Shown: positions 6,207-8,577 of the stretch, in pieces | Layout: each line of letters begins with the position of its first letter | Numbering within the stretch: position 1 is the first letter of the stretch | Assembly (NCBI GenBank): GCA_022568115.1 | Contig: JADFFP010000040.1 | Location: 1-8,577 of the forward strand | Source: Pseudomonadota bacterium | GTDB taxonomy: Bacteria; Pseudomonadota; Alphaproteobacteria; Sphingomonadales; SMXR01 | Length of the DNA: 8,577 nt | Direction: 5' to 3' | Position numbers and translations under genes: made by a program | The notes under the pieces: model-generated | The model's database searches: none | What the model was told of the DNA's origin: nothing | The model's input: only the letters and a program-made list of their open reading frames with translations

Positions 6207-6403
6207 CCTGAGCTGCAAACCTTTTATCTTGAACTGCGGGATTTTGACCTTAGCCGCTCTCCACCATCATCGCAATTCCAAATGTTTGGAAACCCAGGCC
6301 GGTGGCTCATAAACAGTATCCATTGTGCCTGATGCTGGACGCCTGCCGGGAATGAGGGTAAGTAACTTGCAGGATCGGAACCTGACAGCAAAGAGAGCCC
6401 GCG
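6207..6403. promoter_or_regulatory. Divergent intergenic region with a 16-bp inverted repeat
   Basis: About 200 bases separate xseB (minus) from the threonylcarbamoyl-AMP synthase gene (plus). It holds a near-perfect palindrome TTCCAAA-TG-TTTGGAA (6276-6291, 7-bp arms, 2-base centre). On the + strand its right arm supplies a -35-like TTGGAA (6286-6291), 16 bases before a -10-like CATAAA (6308-6313). On the minus strand a weak pair, TTGCGA (6275-6270) and TAAGGT (6252-6247), has a 17-base spacer. I see no tRNA, convincing small ORF or T-tract terminator here. The palindrome is certain; the promoter assignments are weak. Confidence 0.45.
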
Positions 6404-7078
6404 GTGGGAAAAGTGAGCGAATATGATGACAAAATCCGGCCCGCGACCCCGGAAAAAATTGAACTGGCGTCAACCATGCTGGGCCAGGGGGGGTTGGTGG
6501 TCATTCCAACCGATACTGTTTATGGCCTGGCCGCCGATGCCCTGGATAAATACGCCGTGGCGCGGATTTTTGAGGTCAAGAGACGGCCCCGCAACAAAGC
6601 TCTGGTAATTTTCGTCAGTGACCTGGCGACGGCAAAAAAATTAGCGCCGTTCAACCGGCTAGCCATAAGATTAGCGGGAAAATTCTGGCCGGGCGCGCTG
6701 ACCCTGGTGCTTCCCAGATACCAGGGGTGCCCATTGCCGGGCATTATTACCGCCGGGCTTGACAGCCTGGCGATCCGCATCCCCAAAAACCCGGTGGCGC
6801 TGGCGCTTTTAAAAACAGCGCACCGGCCCCTGGCGGTGACCAGCGCCAACCGCTCCGGTGAAAGCAACCCGGTCACCGCGCAAGAGGCCGCCAGGACCCT
6901 CTCCGGTCAGGTGGATTTAATCCTCGATGGCGGCCGCTGTGAAATCGGCGCCGAATCCACGGTGCTGGATGTCCGGGGGGAGACCCCGGTGATCCTGAGA
7001 GCAGGCGCGGTTGCCAGAAAATCGATAGAAAAATTCCTGGACGCGCCAGTGGAAATTCTTAACAGCCGAAATTCTTAA
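6404..7078 (+). CDS. L-threonylcarbamoyladenylate synthase (YrdC/Sua5 family)
   Basis: Makes threonylcarbamoyl-AMP from threonine, bicarbonate and ATP, the first step of the t6A37 modification of ANN-decoding tRNAs; cytoplasmic. The 224-residue protein is a YrdC domain. Visible blocks are the nucleotide and threonine pocket PTDTVYGLAADAL (35-47), the basic loop KRRPRNKALVIFV (59-71), FWPGALTLVL (94-103), SLAIRIP (121-127), the S-x-N block VTSANRSGESNPVTA (145-159) and a late ESTVLDV (184-190). The extra C-terminal Sua5 domain common in longer alphaproteobacterial homologues (about 320 residues) is missing, so this is a TsaC-like short form. The start is a GTG at 6404; another GTG at 6413 in frame is possible, and neither has a strong Shine-Dalgarno sequence. 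The following oxidoreductase starts 3 bases after the stop. Confidence 0.9.
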   Translation: MGKVSEYDDKIRPATPEKIELASTMLGQGGLVVIPTDTVYGLAADALDKYAVARIFEVKRRPRNKALVIFVSDLATAKKLAPFNRLAIRLAGKFWPGALTLVLPRYQGCPLPGIITAGLDSLAIRIPKNPVALALLKTAHRPLAVTSANRSGESNPVTAQEAARTLSGQVDLILDGGRCEIGAESTVLDVRGETPVILRAGAVARKSIEKFLDAPVEILNSRNS

Positions 7079-7081
7079 AAC

Positions 7082-8488
7082 ATGGCGGCAATCGAAAACA
7101 TAAAGCGCGTGTTGGGACCGAAGGGGTTTTTGGATCAATCTGCGGACATGGCCCGCTATGTGACCGACTGGCGCGGCCGCCACACCGGAAAGACGCCGTT
7201 GGTGGCCCTTCCCAAATCGGCCGCGGAAGTTTCCGAAATCGTCAAAATTTGCGCTGGAAATAACATCCCCATGGTTCCGCAAGGGGGCAATACCGGCCTG
7301 GTCCAGGGCGGGGTTCCGGATGCCTCCGGCGATCAGCTGGTGATAAATCTTTCGCGCATGAACCGGATTCTTGAGATTAATCCCGGGGACGGCGCCGCAA
7401 CGGTTGAGGCCGGGGTGGTGCTGGCCGGGCTGCAAGCGGCGGCAAAACAGCAAGGCCTGCTGTTCCCCTTAAGCCTGGCGGCGGAGGGATCATGTCAGAT
7501 CGGCGGCAATATCGCCACCAACGCCGGCGGAATCCACGTCATGCGCTATGGGCCGATGCGCGATCTGGTATTGGGCCTGGAAGTGGTGCTGCCCTCCGGC
7601 GAGATCTGGGATGGGCTGAAAACGCTGCTCAAGGACAACACCGGCTATGACCTGAAACAGCTTTTTATCGGCGCTGAGGGAACCCTTGGGATTATCACCC
7701 GGGCCACGCTGAAGTTGTTCCCGGCCCCCAGGACTGTTGAAACCGCCATCATCGGCAGCGACAGCGTGGAAGATCTGCTGGCCATCCTGGCCCGCCTGCG
7801 GAAGCGTTTTGGGGATAAGGTATCGGCCTATGAAATCTTCCCCCGCAGCGCGCTTGAGATGGTGTTGCGCCACATTCCGGGAACCAAGCACCCGTTTCAG
7901 GAGCCCCCGGCCTGGTATGCCGTGACCGATCTGTGGGATGTCACGCCAAACCCTTCGCTGGGCGGCGATCTGGAGCAAGAGCTGGCGGGGTGTCTTGACC
8001 AGGGCCTGGCCGGGGATGCGGTGGCCGCCAGGTCGCTGGGGCAGGCGAAGGATTTCTGGAAGCTGAGGGAGACCATTGCCGAGGCGCAAAAGTTGGACGG
8101 CGACGGCATCAAGCACGATGTTTCGGTCCCGCTTGGCGCTATTCCTGAGTTTATCAGACGGGCCGATCTGGCGCTGGAAAAAATTATACCCGGTTTCAAG
8201 CAGATTGCCTTTGGCCATGCCGGCGACGGAAACATCCATTACGACCCCTGTCCGCCAGCGGGCATGGACCAGAAAACATTTTTAGGGTTCCGCTCCGAAG
8301 TTAACCGTGCCGTCCACGACATTGTTGCCGACTTAAGAGGCAGCATTTCCGCCGAACACGGGATCGGCGCCACCCGGCTTTTGGAATTGGCGCATTATAA
8401 ATCCAAAGGCGACCTGGCCCTCAGCCGCGCCATCAAGAAAGCATTTGATCCCAAGGGTCTGATGAACCCCGGCAAACTGATTCCCTGA
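7082..8488 (+). CDS. FAD-binding oxidoreductase, GlcD / D-2-hydroxyglutarate dehydrogenase-like
   Basis: A 468-residue flavoprotein of the FAD-linked oxidase (VAO/PCMH) class that likely oxidises a D-2-hydroxy acid. The FAD domain includes ALPKSAAEVSEIV (42-54), the pyrophosphate loop PQGGNTGLVQGGVPD (66-80), NAGGIHVMRYGPMRDLVLGL (147-166) and GAEGTLGIIT (197-206). The C-terminal catalytic and metal region shows KHDVSVPL (344-351), GHAGDGNIHYD (378-388) and SAEHGIG (423-429), ending in the family tail FDPKGLMNPGKLIP. This pattern fits D-2-hydroxyglutarate or D-lactate dehydrogenase-type enzymes better than aldehyde or sugar oxidases, but the substrate is not decided by sequence. The ATG at 7082 has little Shine-Dalgarno sequence and lies 3 bases after the previous stop, so translation is probably coupled. 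No Fe-S partner domain is fused. Confidence 0.92.
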   Translation: MAAIENIKRVLGPKGFLDQSADMARYVTDWRGRHTGKTPLVALPKSAAEVSEIVKICAGNNIPMVPQGGNTGLVQGGVPDASGDQLVINLSRMNRILEINPGDGAATVEAGVVLAGLQAAAKQQGLLFPLSLAAEGSCQIGGNIATNAGGIHVMRYGPMRDLVLGLEVVLPSGEIWDGLKTLLKDNTGYDLKQLFIGAEGTLGIITRATLKLFPAPRTVETAIIGSDSVEDLLAILARLRKRFGDKVSAYEIFPRSALEMVLRHIPGTKHPFQEPPAWYAVTDLWDVTPNPSLGGDLEQELAGCLDQGLAGDAVAARSLGQAKDFWKLRETIAEAQKLDGDGIKHDVSVPLGAIPEFIRRADLALEKIIPGFKQIAFGHAGDGNIHYDPCPPAGMDQKTFLGFRSEVNRAVHDIVADLRGSISAEHGIGATRLLELAHYKSKGDLALSRAIKKAFDPKGLMNPGKLIP

Positions 8489-8505
8489 AGACTCATCGTC
8501 TTTTT
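8488..8505 (+). terminator. Weak intrinsic terminator after the oxidoreductase
   Basis: Starting at the last base of the stop codon, AAGAC (8488-8492) can pair with GTCTT (8498-8502) around loop TCATC. Three further T residues follow, making a run of five T (8501-8505). The stem is short and A+T-rich, so its strength is doubtful. Its position between the gene end and a new promoter supports the call. Confidence 0.35.
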
Positions 8506-8521
8506 CCTCAAAACAAACAAA

Positions 8522-8562
8522 TTGATCTTGATCAATGAAATCGCGGCCCTCCGGGTTAGCAT
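8522..8562 (+). promoter_or_regulatory. FNR/Anr/FixK-type box and oxygen-responsive promoter
   Basis: TTGAT-CTTG-ATCAA (8522-8535) is an exact match to the FNR/CRP-family anaerobic consensus TTGAT-N4-ATCAA, extended by one pair to a 16-bp inverted repeat (8521-8536). A -10-like TAGCAT lies at 8557-8562. The distance from the box centre (8528.5) to the -10 centre (8559.5) is 31 bases, which is the class II geometry with the activator at about -41.5. The predicted transcript start is near 8570, and no convincing -35 box is needed. The gene it drives lies beyond the right edge and cannot be identified. Confidence 0.75.
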
Positions 8563-8577
8563 GGCCCCTTTGCTGTC

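Noticed and set aside
6352..6426. 24-codon ORF (starts MRVSNLQD) ahead of the threonylcarbamoyl-AMP synthase
   Set aside because: Out of frame with the gene and overlapping its start, with no attenuator-like codon run and no good ribosome-binding site.
6917..7453. 178-codon minus-strand frame across the junction of the synthase and oxidoreductase genes
   Set aside because: A shadow of two conserved genes on the other strand; its translation shows no coherent domain.
7490..8239. 249-codon minus-strand frame inside the FAD oxidoreductase
   Set aside because: Antisense to a well-conserved flavoprotein. The product is rich in Gln, Arg, Gly and Pro with no family motif, and there is no promoter or ribosome-binding site of note.
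8561..8577. ATG at 8561 as the start of the next + strand gene
   Set aside because: It has no purine-rich ribosome-binding site and overlaps the -10-like element of the FNR-type promoter, so the true start is more likely beyond the window.

Overview
The window looks like ordinary chromosomal DNA from an alphaproteobacterium, probably an uncultured one. Most of it is GC-rich with dense, short-gapped genes. The gene neighbours point the same way: a surface-antigen tail resembling the RT0821/Lpp0805 family, fabI next to aroC, xseB-ispA-tlyA, and a threonylcarbamoyl-AMP synthase paired with a D-2-hydroxyglutarate-dehydrogenase-like flavoprotein. Species or order cannot be read from the sequence alone. 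I see no mobile element, CRISPR array, tRNA, rRNA or phage gene.

Layout, left to right. (1) 1-77: 3' tail of a small surface protein, followed by a YihY/BrkB inner-membrane protein (107-982). (2) 983-2989: a promoter-bearing gap, then fabI (enoyl-ACP reductase) and aroC (chorismate synthase) 11 bases apart on the + strand. (3) 2990-4269: a compact + strand cassette of an ArsR-type repressor, an SRPBCC/AHSA1 protein and a four-helix membrane protein. It has its own promoter, and a perfect inverted repeat lies between the -35 and -10 boxes. The third gene is clearly richer in A+T than its surroundings. (4) 4280-6206, minus strand: xseB, ispA and tlyA, read right to left as one tight operon and ending in a small intrinsic terminator. 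The dxs gene that commonly lies after ispA is absent. (5) 6207-6403: a divergent intergenic region carrying a 16-bp inverted repeat. (6) 6404-8488: a YrdC-type threonylcarbamoyl-AMP synthase and an FAD-linked oxidoreductase on the + strand. (7) 8489-8577: a weak terminator, then a perfect FNR/Anr/FixK-type box with a -10-like element at class II spacing. This is the start of an oxygen-regulated promoter for a gene beyond the window edge.

Most genes are housekeeping: fatty-acid elongation, the shikimate pathway, isoprenoid chain elongation, DNA repair, and tRNA and rRNA modification. The accessory part is the ArsR/SRPBCC/membrane cassette. I found no clearly new biological system. The points most worth checking are the FNR-type promoter at the right edge, the missing dxs at a compact ispA-tlyA junction, the self-contained ArsR cassette with its operator, and the palindrome between xseB and the threonylcarbamoyl-AMP synthase gene.
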